DNA of 35,889 nucleotides from Deltaproteobacteria bacterium. Its GTDB lineage: Bacteria; Desulfobacterota; DSM-4660; Desulfatiglandales; HGW-15. Positions within the stretch are counted from its first letter, which is position 1. Every line of letters begins with the position of its first letter. The notes under the pieces are model-generated. The model ran no database searches and was not told the DNA's origin. It worked only from the letters and a program-made list of their open reading frames with translations. Below are positions 17,627-25,691 of the stretch, one piece after another. Where the stretch lies: the NCBI GenBank assembly GCA_019310485.1, contig JAFDEF010000004.1:1-35889 (forward strand). Direction: 5' to 3'. Position numbers and translations under genes: made by a program.

Positions 17627-19318
17627 ATGAATCGGCAATTGATCGGAGAAATCTTAGTCAAAACAAGTGGTCTTGCTCAAAAGTCTGTTTCTCATGCCCT
17701 CAGGATCCAGGAGGAAAAAGGCGGACGCATTGGGGAAATATTGATTGGCATGAAGGCCATTTCAGAAGCTGACCTTTTGAAAGCTCTGGCTATTCAATTT
17801 GGGATGAGATTCCTGCCTGAACTCCCGCATGATGGCCTCAAAATTGACTTCACGGAAAAGGTCCCAATCCAGTTTTTGAAAAAATACAGGATGGTACCGG
17901 TAATCACACCCAGTGAAACTTTCCTGGCTGCCAATGACCCTCTTCTTTTCCAGCCCATGGATGATCTTCGTCTTATCCTTGGCCTTGATGGAACAGAAGT
18001 TGTGCTCTCACCCAATTCAACCATATTTTCAGCCATTAATTTTGCCTACGATATGCGTGACACATCAGCAGAACAGGTTATCCAGGATCTTCATGAGGAA
18101 GACACGGATCGGATCATCTCTGAAATTGAGGGGACCGGGGATCTTCTGGATGATACGAGCGATGCTCCCATCATAAGGCTGGTGAATCTGATGCTTTCTC
18201 AGGCCGTAAGACACAGGGCTAGTGATATCCATATAGAACCGGCTCAAAAAAGGCTAAAGATCCGCTACAGGATAGACGGGATTCTATATGATATGCTGTC
18301 TCCCCCAAAACACATCCAGGCCTCGCTGACTTCCAGGATCAAGATCATGGCAAAGCTAAATATAGCGGAGAAAAGGCTGCCGCAGGACGGCAGGATAGAG
18401 GTGAAAATCGGAGATAAGAACATAGATATCCGTGTTTCCACAATTCCAACGGCCTTTGGTGAACGCGTGGTCCTGCGTCTGCTCGATAAGACAAGCATAC
18501 TGCTCAAACTGTCCGATCTGGGCATGTCCATGGAGGGATTAGACAAGTTTGAGAGATTTATTCAGTCACCCCACGGTATTATTTTAGTGACGGGGCCCAC
18601 CGGGAGCGGTAAAACCACGACTCTTTATGCGGCCCTTTCAACAATCAATACGACAGACATCAATATCATAACGATTGAGGATCCGATTGAATATCAAATG
18701 GAAGGAATAGGCCAGATTCAGGTCAATCCTAAAATCGACCTGACTTTTGCCAACGGATTGCGCTCAATTGTACGTCAGGACCCGGACGTAATCCTCGTGG
18801 GCGAGATAAGAGACCTAGAGACAGCCGAGATCGCCATTCAGTCAGCACTTACAGGGCACCTGGTGTTTTCCACCCTCCACACCAACGATTCGGCAAGCGC
18901 TGTCACGCGGCTTATAGACATGGGTATTGAGCCTTTCCTTGTAACTTCTTCCGTGATCTCCATTTTGGCCCAGAGACTTGTCCGCACTCTGTGCTCCAGG
19001 TGCAAGGAGGAATACTCCCCGGACGAGGAGTCTCTTAGGAGCATCGGTATTGACCCCAAAATGGCTCTTGGTCACATCATCTACCGGAGAGCGGGGTGCT
19101 CTTCATGCCTTGAAACAGGGTACAGGGGGAGAACAGGAATCTTCGAAATGATGGTCCTTAGCGATCCATTGAGAACCCTGATTTTGAAGACATCGGATTC
19201 AAATGCCATTAAGCGTCTGGCGGTTCAGGAGGGCATGACTACATTACGGGAGCACGGGGCTCAGAAGGTTCTGGATGGTATCACTACAATTGAAGAAGTT
19301 TTCCGTGTAACCCAGTAA
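17627..19318 (+). CDS. gspE: T2SS secretion ATPase GspE
   Basis: 563 aa. The N-terminal N1E/MshEN-type domain spans about 1-150. The hexameric ATPase core has Walker A GPTGSGKT at 323-330 (K329), an Asp box near 352, Walker B with E393 (VILVGEIRD) and a His box around 411-418. The zinc-binding tetracysteine C456/C459 and C491/C494 is complete, as in GspE/PilB. It powers pseudopilus growth through GspF and GspL. It is the last gene of the operon, which is unusual compared with the enteric C-D-E-F order. Confidence 0.97.
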   Translation: MNRQLIGEILVKTSGLAQKSVSHALRIQEEKGGRIGEILIGMKAISEADLLKALAIQFGMRFLPELPHDGLKIDFTEKVPIQFLKKYRMVPVITPSETFLAANDPLLFQPMDDLRLILGLDGTEVVLSPNSTIFSAINFAYDMRDTSAEQVIQDLHEEDTDRIISEIEGTGDLLDDTSDAPIIRLVNLMLSQAVRHRASDIHIEPAQKRLKIRYRIDGILYDMLSPPKHIQASLTSRIKIMAKLNIAEKRLPQDGRIEVKIGDKNIDIRVSTIPTAFGERVVLRLLDKTSILLKLSDLGMSMEGLDKFERFIQSPHGIILVTGPTGSGKTTTLYAALSTINTTDINIITIEDPIEYQMEGIGQIQVNPKIDLTFANGLRSIVRQDPDVILVGEIRDLETAEIAIQSALTGHLVFSTLHTNDSASAVTRLIDMGIEPFLVTSSVISILAQRLVRTLCSRCKEEYSPDEESLRSIGIDPKMALGHIIYRRAGCSSCLETGYRGRTGIFEMMVLSDPLRTLILKTSDSNAIKRLAVQEGMTTLREHGAQKVLDGITTIEEVFRVTQ

Positions 19319-19319
19319 G

Positions 19320-19339
19320 AAGGGGGCTGACCCTTTTTT
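19320..19339 (+). terminator. Weak intrinsic terminator after gspE
   Basis: AAGGG (19320-19324), a 6-nt loop and CCCTT (19331-19335) are followed by further Ts to 19339, starting 2 nt after the gspE stop. The stem is only 5 bp, so it may be inefficient. It lies between two convergent genes. Confidence 0.4.
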
Positions 19340-20417
19340 AGAAGTTGATTCTGAGGGCAAACCCCATACTTTTGCTTCCAGTGGTAAAGAGGTGGAGGTT
19401 CAACCTGTCCGGTAGGTTTTTAAGGAATTCATTTTTCTTGTGCCTGTTATACTTGTGGGCGCAGTTCACGGCGCTGTAAATATTTCCCGCATACCAGCCC
19501 AGTTCCAAGAAAGTGAGCATCCCTCCCAGCACCTCGTGGCCTTCATGGAAGGATTCTACGGAAGCCCATATAAAAAGCCCATTCACCACAAAGGCCATAA
19601 GGCCGTCCCGGTATCTCCGGCAGTAGGCATGACCAAGCCCGGGCAATAGGGCTGCCATTATACCTGCAGTATTTGGGTTTTTGTAAGCCAGATCTTCTCC
19701 ACTGAGGCTTTTTTCGGCAAGCTCCTGAGCACTGGGATAAAGGTCGCTCTCCTTGTCTATTTTCTTAAAGGTCTGGGAGGCCTCCTTCCATTTGCGGGAA
19801 TGCATCCTCGCCCAGGCAAGCCTGTAAAGCGCCCCGTTCTTGAGTTGGGGTAGATCGTAGTGTTCAACAACGCTGGCAAAGTAGCGCTCTGCCTCCGAAA
19901 AGGCCCTTTGCCTGAAATAGGATTCCCCTATCCAGAAAAGAGCTTTTCCTCCAACCTCGGTGTCCGGGTATTTAGAGTGGGTGCCCTGCAATACATTTCT
20001 TGCATTTTCATAGTCTTTTGCCTTAAGGTAGCACACCCCGATTAAGAAGTTTGCCTCGGGGATTTTCCTATCGTGCGGGAAAAACTGGATGAAACGCTCG
20101 AATTCGCCCACGGCAATAAGGTATTCGCCTTTTTCCATCATTTTGAGGGCAAAATTGTATTGATCTTCACTGTTGATAACGATCCTGGAGGCCAGACCGG
20201 GGGAAGGCAGCAGGAAAGATATGAAGACAAGGGCGGGAAGGATCCAAAGAACCCTAGGAGCCTGTCGGAAAACTGGATTCATCGGAGGCTGTTGGAAAAT
20301 GCTCAGATGCAAGGCATCCGAAATCCTGAGGAATGAGGCGTACATAGAAGTACGCCGCAACGACGAAGGGTGAGGATAACGCAGCAGATGGACGTTTTCC
20401 GACAGCCTCCTAGTCAT
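19338..20417 (-). CDS. TPR membrane protein, N-terminus altered by mobile element
   Basis: 359 aa if read from ATG 20417, whose first codons overlap the yidD stop (CATGACTAG). A 156-bp insertion (MITE plus duplicated CTAG) adds 52 in-frame codons between codon 3 and a signal-peptide core (VLWILPALVFISF, ending near PGLAS). A start inside the element at 20282 would give 314 aa with a short n-region. After the signal core come TPR-like repeats (about 84-230). A hydrophobic C-terminal part with GLGHAYCRRYRDG has two or three possible membrane segments (about 251-320). The pairing with YidD suggests a cell-envelope role; the exact function is unknown. Confidence 0.82.
   Translation of the reverse strand: MTRRLSENVHLLRYPHPSSLRRTSMYASFLRISDALHLSIFQQPPMNPVFRQAPRVLWILPALVFISFLLPSPGLASRIVINSEDQYNFALKMMEKGEYLIAVGEFERFIQFFPHDRKIPEANFLIGVCYLKAKDYENARNVLQGTHSKYPDTEVGGKALFWIGESYFRQRAFSEAERYFASVVEHYDLPQLKNGALYRLAWARMHSRKWKEASQTFKKIDKESDLYPSAQELAEKSLSGEDLAYKNPNTAGIMAALLPGLGHAYCRRYRDGLMAFVVNGLFIWASVESFHEGHEVLGGMLTFLELGWYAGNIYSAVNCAHKYNRHKKNEFLKNLPDRLNLHLFTTGSKSMGFALRINF
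20258..20409. mobile_element. 152-bp MITE-like element with 16-bp TIRs and CTAG target duplication
   Basis: The left end GAGCCTGTCGGAAAAC (20258-20273) and the right end GTTTTCCGACAGCCTC (20394-20409) are inverted copies at 15 of 16 positions. Each is flanked by CTAG (20254-20257 and 20410-20413), consistent with a 4-bp target duplication. A second left-end-like copy (GAGGCTGTTGGAAAA, 20285-20299) lies inside, as if elements had nested. The centre has a perfect hairpin, GGCGTAC (20337-20343) and GTACGCC (20350-20356), with a 6-nt loop. It encodes no transposase, so it would have to be mobilised in trans. Confidence 0.85.
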
Positions 20418-20838
20418 GATCTTTGCTCTTTGGGGGGTGGTACCACCAGAAATCATTGTTTTCTACCGGATCATAGATTTTCCACCTGCCCCCGGAATAT
20501 ACCATTGGGGAAACGCTAGTTTCTTCCTTGCCTTCATGGAGGAGTCGATCAACTGTCATCACCCACCCTGTGAAAAAACCATGCTTTCTGAATGCATCGA
20601 GGCTGTATTGCGAGCACGAGGGGAAACTGGGGCACCGGTCGCTGTCCACACTCGAGATGGTGTTCCTGTATAGTTTCAGAAGCCATACCCCCGGGTTAAA
20701 TGCAGCCTCCCTCGTTTTAGATGAAGAAGGGGAATTAGCGCGGAGTCCATCGGCTGATGCGGACACGGGAGAAAGAACAGCAAGTACCAGGCAAAAAGCA
20801 AGAGCGTTTAGGAGAAAAAGCCTTATGATTGGTTTCAT
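20410..20838 (-). CDS. yidD: YidD-family protein with signal peptide
   Basis: 142 aa from ATG 20838, with AGGGA 8 nt upstream; a TTG two codons earlier is also in frame. Residues 1-29 look like a cleavable signal peptide (LLNALAFCLVLAV, then PVSASA). The YidD core lies at about 47-105, with the Cys motif RCPSFPSCSQYSLDAFRKHG (C69, C75). Ordinary YidD is about 80 aa, cytoplasmic, and helps YidC insert membrane proteins; this version appears to be exported. It is followed at once by the TPR membrane-protein gene, whose original start overlaps the yidD stop. Confidence 0.85.
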   Translation of the reverse strand: MKPIIRLFLLNALAFCLVLAVLSPVSASADGLRANSPSSSKTREAAFNPGVWLLKLYRNTISSVDSDRCPSFPSCSQYSLDAFRKHGFFTGWVMTVDRLLHEGKEETSVSPMVYSGGRWKIYDPVENNDFWWYHPPKSKDHD

Positions 20839-20900
20839 CAGCAAAGTCCCTGAGATAAGACAACGAAACCGGTTGAGATTTCAGAGAGATTTCGTGATGG

Positions 20901-20929
20901 AAGATAGTGGAGTCTCCAAAATAAGTCAA
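20901..20929 (-). promoter_or_regulatory. Sigma70-like promoter of yidD
   Basis: On the minus strand TTGACT (20929-20924) and TATCTT (20906-20901) are 17 nt apart and end 63 bp before the yidD ATG. The -10 matches 4 of 6 consensus bases. It should drive yidD and the TPR gene. Confidence 0.5.
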
Positions 20930-20952
20930 GGCAATAAAGACAGGGGGTAGAG

Positions 20953-20981
20953 TTGACACAGCCCATGACAGTTGTTACTAA
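20953..20981 (+). promoter_or_regulatory. Sigma70-like promoter of the RNase gene
   Basis: TTGACA (20953-20958), a 17-bp spacer and TACTAA (20976-20981) lie about 97 bp before the RNase ATG. The -35 is perfect and the -10 is weak (3 of 6). Confidence 0.42.
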
Positions 20982-21077
20982 GTCTAGTAGCAGGCGCAGG
21001 GACAAAGGATCAGGAAACCCTTGTTGAGTGTCTGGAGGGCCCGCGGAAAAAGGAAATAAAAGGTTACTGGTGCACAC

Positions 21078-23129
21078 ATGACCCAGGGAAAGATAGTTGA
21101 GTACATAGACCAGGGCAGTTTTGTCAGCGCCCTATGTCTTCAGGAGCAAGGGGGGAGGCTTCATCTTTTGACTGTCTCCAATCGAGAGGTGAATCTTTCC
21201 CTGAAACGGGCGGTTCTCGTTTCAAAGGAGAGTATTGATGTCCAAAAGCCCAGGGAAGAGCTGCTAAGCTTCCTCAAGCGAAAAGAAGAGATAAGAAAAG
21301 AGCTTGAGAAACAAATACAGGTGAAAGACCTCTGGGAACTGGTGAGGGATGAAGGAGAGAGCTTTGATTACGAGTACCTGGCGGAGCTTTGCTTTGGCGC
21401 TGATATTACAGATGACCATCTCTCAGCACTTGTGCGAGCTGTTTTCAAGGACAAGCTTCATTTCAAGATGAAGGAAGGGCGGTTCTTGCCGAACGCCGAT
21501 CAGAAAGTGGAGCAAATGCTGAGGCAGATGGAGGAAGAGGCCAGAAAGGAGGAAATAATTCAGCAAGGAGCGCGCTGGCTAGGTGAAGTTGTGCGCAATA
21601 GAGGTGTAGAAGCACCTCCTTTCAAGGATGAGATTGTAAAGGTGCTGAATGAACTGGCGCTTTACGGCAGTGATGCGCCGAGTGTAAAATTCGGGAAAGA
21701 GCTTCTTCAACGTGCCGGCATAACTGATATCAGCGAATCAAGAAGGATACTTGTCAATCTTGGCATATGGGATGAGGATGAAAATCTTGACCTGATCCGC
21801 TTGGAGATCAGCTCTACTTTTAACGAAGAACAACAGAGGGAGTCAGCAGAGCTTGCCAGTGCAAAAGTTACCGGGGAGGGTCGTAAAGACCTAAGGGACC
21901 TGCATGTAATAACAATAGATGGACCTATGACACAGGACTTTGATGATGCTCTCAGCCTGGAGATTCACGAAGATAGCATTGAGCTCGGCATTCATATTGC
22001 AGACGTGGCAAGCATCATCCCGCCAGGCGGTACGCTGGATAGGGAAGCTTCGCAGAGGGGATCATCCATCTACCTACCCCGCCAGCAGATTCCAATGATT
22101 CCACCCAGCCTCTCACAGGGTGCGCTTAGTCTAAAGGAAGGTTGCGATCGTCCCGCAATTTCCCTTCTGGCCCGCCTGGATAAGGACGGAGAACTTGTTG
22201 ATTTTGAATTCCTCCCCAGTGTTATTAGAGTGAAGCAACAGCTAACATACGATCAGGTGGACGAAGAGTACCGGGACAACGTGATTCTTGGTGAAATGTA
22301 CAGGCTTAGCGAGCTCTTGCGCGAAAAAAGGGTTGAACATGGTGCGCTTTTGCTCTCCCTGCCTGAGATTGTTTTTAATTTCGACTCCGGTTCTGGGATC
22401 ACCCTGATATGCGTGGATCAAAATACCCCTTCAAAGATGATTGTTGCTGAAATGATGATTTTTTACAACTGGCTTGCAGCCAGGTTTTGTAAGGAGAATC
22501 GCATTCCAGCCTTATTCAGGGGCCAGGAAGAGCCAGGGGAAAAATTGTCCGTGGGTGAACAGGGCTATATCTATTATGTGTTTAAGCAGCGAAGAAAACT
22601 CAATCCCCTTGTGATCGACACAGAGCCCAGAGCTCACGCCAGCCTGGGGCTCGATGTTTACACGCAGGTGACATCTCCCATAAGGAGATATTTTGATTTA
22701 GTAGTTCAACGCCAGATAAGGAATTTTCTCCTCGGAAAGAGCCTGGATTATGACGAGGAGGCGCTAAAGGAAAAAAGAGTAATGCTCGAGTCTCTGTTAA
22801 GAGACCTTGAGAGGTTGAAGAGAAACAGGATCCGTTACTGGATCCTGAAATACCTCCAGCATCATACTGGAGAGATATTTTCAGGTATTATTCTTGATCG
22901 GCTGCTAAACAGGTACAGAGTCGTAATAACTGACTTCCTTATGGTGGTGGAGACAAAGCGGCAAAACGGGCAGGATTTCTTGGAAGGCCAGGCGGTGAAA
23001 GTGAAAGTAATAAAATCGGACCCGTGGAACGATTCATTGAAAATTGAAATTCTAGCCGCAGAAGAAGCGGGAAGCGTTTCAAGGGCCGGGCAGGGGGGAA
23101 CGTCGTCTGGGGCTGCTCAGTCGGTATGA
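21078..23129 (+). CDS. RNase II/R-family exoribonuclease (RNB domain)
   Basis: 683 aa. The RNB catalytic domain spans about 270-590, with the four metal-binding aspartates spaced as in RNase II: D281, D287, D289 and D290 (IDGPMTQDFDDALS). A later conserved YTQVTSPIRRY segment holds the catalytic Arg region. The N-terminal 260 residues are helical and charged; they do not show an obvious double cold-shock domain. A poorly conserved S1-like tail follows the core. The family degrades single-stranded RNA processively from the 3' end. Its stop codon lies inside the end of the convergent M99 peptidase gene (13-bp overlap). Confidence 0.88.
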   Translation: MTQGKIVEYIDQGSFVSALCLQEQGGRLHLLTVSNREVNLSLKRAVLVSKESIDVQKPREELLSFLKRKEEIRKELEKQIQVKDLWELVRDEGESFDYEYLAELCFGADITDDHLSALVRAVFKDKLHFKMKEGRFLPNADQKVEQMLRQMEEEARKEEIIQQGARWLGEVVRNRGVEAPPFKDEIVKVLNELALYGSDAPSVKFGKELLQRAGITDISESRRILVNLGIWDEDENLDLIRLEISSTFNEEQQRESAELASAKVTGEGRKDLRDLHVITIDGPMTQDFDDALSLEIHEDSIELGIHIADVASIIPPGGTLDREASQRGSSIYLPRQQIPMIPPSLSQGALSLKEGCDRPAISLLARLDKDGELVDFEFLPSVIRVKQQLTYDQVDEEYRDNVILGEMYRLSELLREKRVEHGALLLSLPEIVFNFDSGSGITLICVDQNTPSKMIVAEMMIFYNWLAARFCKENRIPALFRGQEEPGEKLSVGEQGYIYYVFKQRRKLNPLVIDTEPRAHASLGLDVYTQVTSPIRRYFDLVVQRQIRNFLLGKSLDYDEEALKEKRVMLESLLRDLERLKRNRIRYWILKYLQHHTGEIFSGIILDRLLNRYRVVITDFLMVVETKRQNGQDFLEGQAVKVKVIKSDPWNDSLKIEILAAEEAGSVSRAGQGGTSSGAAQSV

Positions 23130-24880
23130 AGAGATATTTTCCCCAACACTATATTGCCTTTTTTGACGGTCAGGGGGCAGTAGGAAGGCCCTGAATGTGC
23201 CAAGAGTTCACGCAGTCTTACCGGTTCTCCGACCCGGATTACTCGATCATTTATACTCAGGTGCAATCCATCACAGGCATGCAGGTTCGTTTGAATCACC
23301 TCGGGGCAAATCCTGTCATCTCTTGAAAGAGTTACTCTTTGACCCGGTTCCATGTAGAGGTGTTTGTCCGTGTTTACTTTCAGTACCAGGTAGGATAACT
23401 TGGGGCGGGAGAGCTCTACAAAAGCCCTGCCGATGATCTTTCCGGGTCGCGACACAACGATTTCGTAAAGATCGGGGTTTTTCTTTAGAGAATACCTTTC
23501 AATCAAATCTGTTCCGGTATGAATAGTGTAGCCCCTGTCCTCGCCCGTGTTATTCTTTTTGTTGCCAACAAAACCTTTGAAGTTGACCTTGATTCCAGAG
23601 CCAGGGGGAGGCGGAGGCAAAACGTCCACGATCTTCATCTCGTCCCCTTTAACAAGCCTCAGGGTTTCGCCGTTTGAGAGGAGAATCCTGTTTCCATGTG
23701 CCTCGATCACAAAGTAGTTGATCTTGTCAGGTTCCCTGATCGCCTTTTCTCTAGCGACTCTTTTACGGGATATTTCTACGGGGATCTCGGCGAATTGGTG
23801 ATGATCCTTTCTGACTATAATGGTCGTGTTCCTGTAAATTGCAAAATCCTTGCGATAATCATTAAGGTCGCCGTAGCCGAGGATATCCAGGCTAAGCCCC
23901 CTCTCATAGTTGGCCTCTATGTGTGTCACTTTTATGGTATCGCCTGGATGCAACCTGAGGCTTTGCTTCCCGTTGATTACTATGGGAGTTTGCCCATTAA
24001 TGGAGACAACCAGGTATTCCAGATGCGGGGGGTCCAGTACCAGGCCTGGAGACTCCGGGATTATTCCGAAAAGTTCCATGAATGCATTGATGGCAAGGTT
24101 GTGGTATCTCACCTTAAGGTCAACGGAGGGAAGGAATTTCGATGTCTCAATGCCAAAAGCCGGGATATGGTGTTTGGTAAGTGCATAATAAGTGGCTGAC
24201 TTTCTCTGCTCCTTATGTCGGCTATTACTAGAGCTGGTCCTGGTATTCATAAAGTGGAACTTGTAGAGGTCATTGTGGATGTGAGGGTTTATGCGTTTGA
24301 CAACCTCCCGGGCCATATCTCCAAGATTGATCACCTTGTTTGTGCCGGGGACATGGTACCTTTCGCAATCAGCGATCACGGACTGGCCAAAGCGCATCGG
24401 ATTGCGCCACTTGCTTATATAACGGGGATAATAGTACCCGGCGCCGTCATGAAGGTTCAAAAGGTAGTCACTTTCACTGATCAACTTCTTCAAGATAGAA
24501 ACGATTTTATCTTCCTTGGTGAAAGAGATGTCTTTGTGGGTGAACATCCTGTTCATGTCGCCGTTGGGGCCTCTCTTGTTGAGAATTATTGAATAGAAAT
24601 TAGCCCTTGGGACAACAATCAAGTTCCCCTTTTCCAACCTCATGTCAGCATAAAGGTCTGCAGAAAGGAATCCTCCAGGTTCGTTTCCCTGGATGCCTCC
24701 GATCAGCATAAGGGTTTTCCCGGGCTTCTTGCCATAGGTTTTATAGATATTTAGTTCATATGGAGTATTAGGAAAGTAGACCAGGTGTTCTTTTTTTGAA
24801 AAAGCCGTGCAGGGAAAAAGGGAAATCATGATAATTGGCAGGCACGTAAGTGAAAGGAGACTGGATATCTTACGAATCAT
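23117..24880 (-). CDS. M99/Csd4-like peptidoglycan carboxypeptidase
   Basis: 587 aa from ATG 24880, with GAGGTG 4 nt upstream. A signal peptide spans about 1-28. The M14-like domain (about 32-270) has GGIQGNEPGG, with Q64 and E67, then H144 in NLHDGAGYYYP and the general base E245 in FGIETSK. Gln in place of the first zinc His is the hallmark of Helicobacter Csd4, which trims the peptidoglycan tripeptide to a dipeptide and is needed for helical shape (Campylobacter Pgp1 likewise). The C-terminal 300 residues look like repeated beta domains with a Pro-rich stretch. It is the last gene of a three-gene operon and overlaps its upstream neighbour by 11 bp. Confidence 0.85.
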   Translation of the reverse strand: MIRKISSLLSLTCLPIIMISLFPCTAFSKKEHLVYFPNTPYELNIYKTYGKKPGKTLMLIGGIQGNEPGGFLSADLYADMRLEKGNLIVVPRANFYSIILNKRGPNGDMNRMFTHKDISFTKEDKIVSILKKLISESDYLLNLHDGAGYYYPRYISKWRNPMRFGQSVIADCERYHVPGTNKVINLGDMAREVVKRINPHIHNDLYKFHFMNTRTSSSNSRHKEQRKSATYYALTKHHIPAFGIETSKFLPSVDLKVRYHNLAINAFMELFGIIPESPGLVLDPPHLEYLVVSINGQTPIVINGKQSLRLHPGDTIKVTHIEANYERGLSLDILGYGDLNDYRKDFAIYRNTTIIVRKDHHQFAEIPVEISRKRVAREKAIREPDKINYFVIEAHGNRILLSNGETLRLVKGDEMKIVDVLPPPPPGSGIKVNFKGFVGNKKNNTGEDRGYTIHTGTDLIERYSLKKNPDLYEIVVSRPGKIIGRAFVELSRPKLSYLVLKVNTDKHLYMEPGQRVTLSRDDRICPEVIQTNLHACDGLHLSINDRVIRVGEPVRLRELLAHSGPSYCPLTVKKGNIVLGKISLHTD

Positions 24881-25691
24881 GTGGCACCTCAAACTTTTGT
24901 CTGAGAAGAAGATTCCCGGATTGATCATAGACTAAGACATGAACAGAAGAAGGGAATTGTGTGTCAGATACAGGACCCAGTCTTCCTTTTACAGGCTTAA
25001 AGCGCTGAATAAGGAAGAGCTGGCCGCGGCGGTAGTTTTCGGGAACTCCCTCTACGAGCTTTTCGTGGGGGAAGGTCCAGAGCATGCTGGCGTCTGGTTC
25101 TGCGCTTTTTCCAATAATATGGATGTAACCGCCGACCGCATTATCGCCACCCTTCAGGTTGACAAGCCGGAAGTCCACTTCAACAGTGGAGCCTTCTTTC
25201 TTGATTACCATGTCATCAATGCTGACAATCGGCCCAGGTTCTTGCTTAGTCTCGGCTTGCTTCGGAGCTTTATAACTAACTGCAGGGGATGGAGCCGCCG
25301 CTTTGACACGAGCTACTTCTTGCTTGCTTTCACCAGCAGACTTTTTTGTTTGTTTCTGATTTTCAATACTCTGAATGTATTTTTCCAGGAAAGCAATCCG
25401 TTCCCTTGATACAAAAAGTCTCTTTTTGCTTTCGGTAACCTGTTCCTGCAGGTGGTTTGCTCTTTGGGTCTCGATGAGGTGGATAGCCCGCAGATCAATA
25501 TAACGGTTTATGACAATAATGCTTGCAGGAATATATACGATGAGAAAAAGCGTGGCCCAGAAAATAACTCTTCGCGAGATCTCAAAAGAGCGCACCTTCT
25601 TGCCAAGCTTCCCCATTATGATGACGGTTAGCCTGTTTTCTCGCTGCTGTTTCCTTTTTAGAGGCGGGAGGCCTTTTTCAGGGGTTTCCAT
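24870..25691 (-). CDS. Coiled-coil single-pass membrane protein, unknown function
   Basis: 273 aa from ATG 25691, with GGGAAGA immediately upstream. A basic cytoplasmic N-terminus (1-40) is followed by one membrane helix (about 41-63), a coiled coil (70-116), a Lys/Ala/Pro-rich linker (117-155) and a beta-rich periplasmic domain (156-273). The N-terminal anchor plus coiled coil resembles the start of some membrane-anchored LytM (M23) peptidases, but no LytM motif is present. Lying between two peptidoglycan-trimming enzymes and overlapping both genes, it could be a scaffold for them; this is inference. I cannot name a family. Confidence 0.8.
   Translation of the reverse strand: METPEKGLPPLKRKQQRENRLTVIIMGKLGKKVRSFEISRRVIFWATLFLIVYIPASIIVINRYIDLRAIHLIETQRANHLQEQVTESKKRLFVSRERIAFLEKYIQSIENQKQTKKSAGESKQEVARVKAAAPSPAVSYKAPKQAETKQEPGPIVSIDDMVIKKEGSTVEVDFRLVNLKGGDNAVGGYIHIIGKSAEPDASMLWTFPHEKLVEGVPENYRRGQLFLIQRFKPVKGRLGPVSDTQFPSSVHVLVYDQSGNLLLRQKFEVPHDS

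Noticed and set aside
20418..20456. Upstream part of the longest TPR-gene frame
   Set aside because: It lies inside yidD; the ATG at 20417 overlapping the yidD stop is a better start and explains the element insertion.
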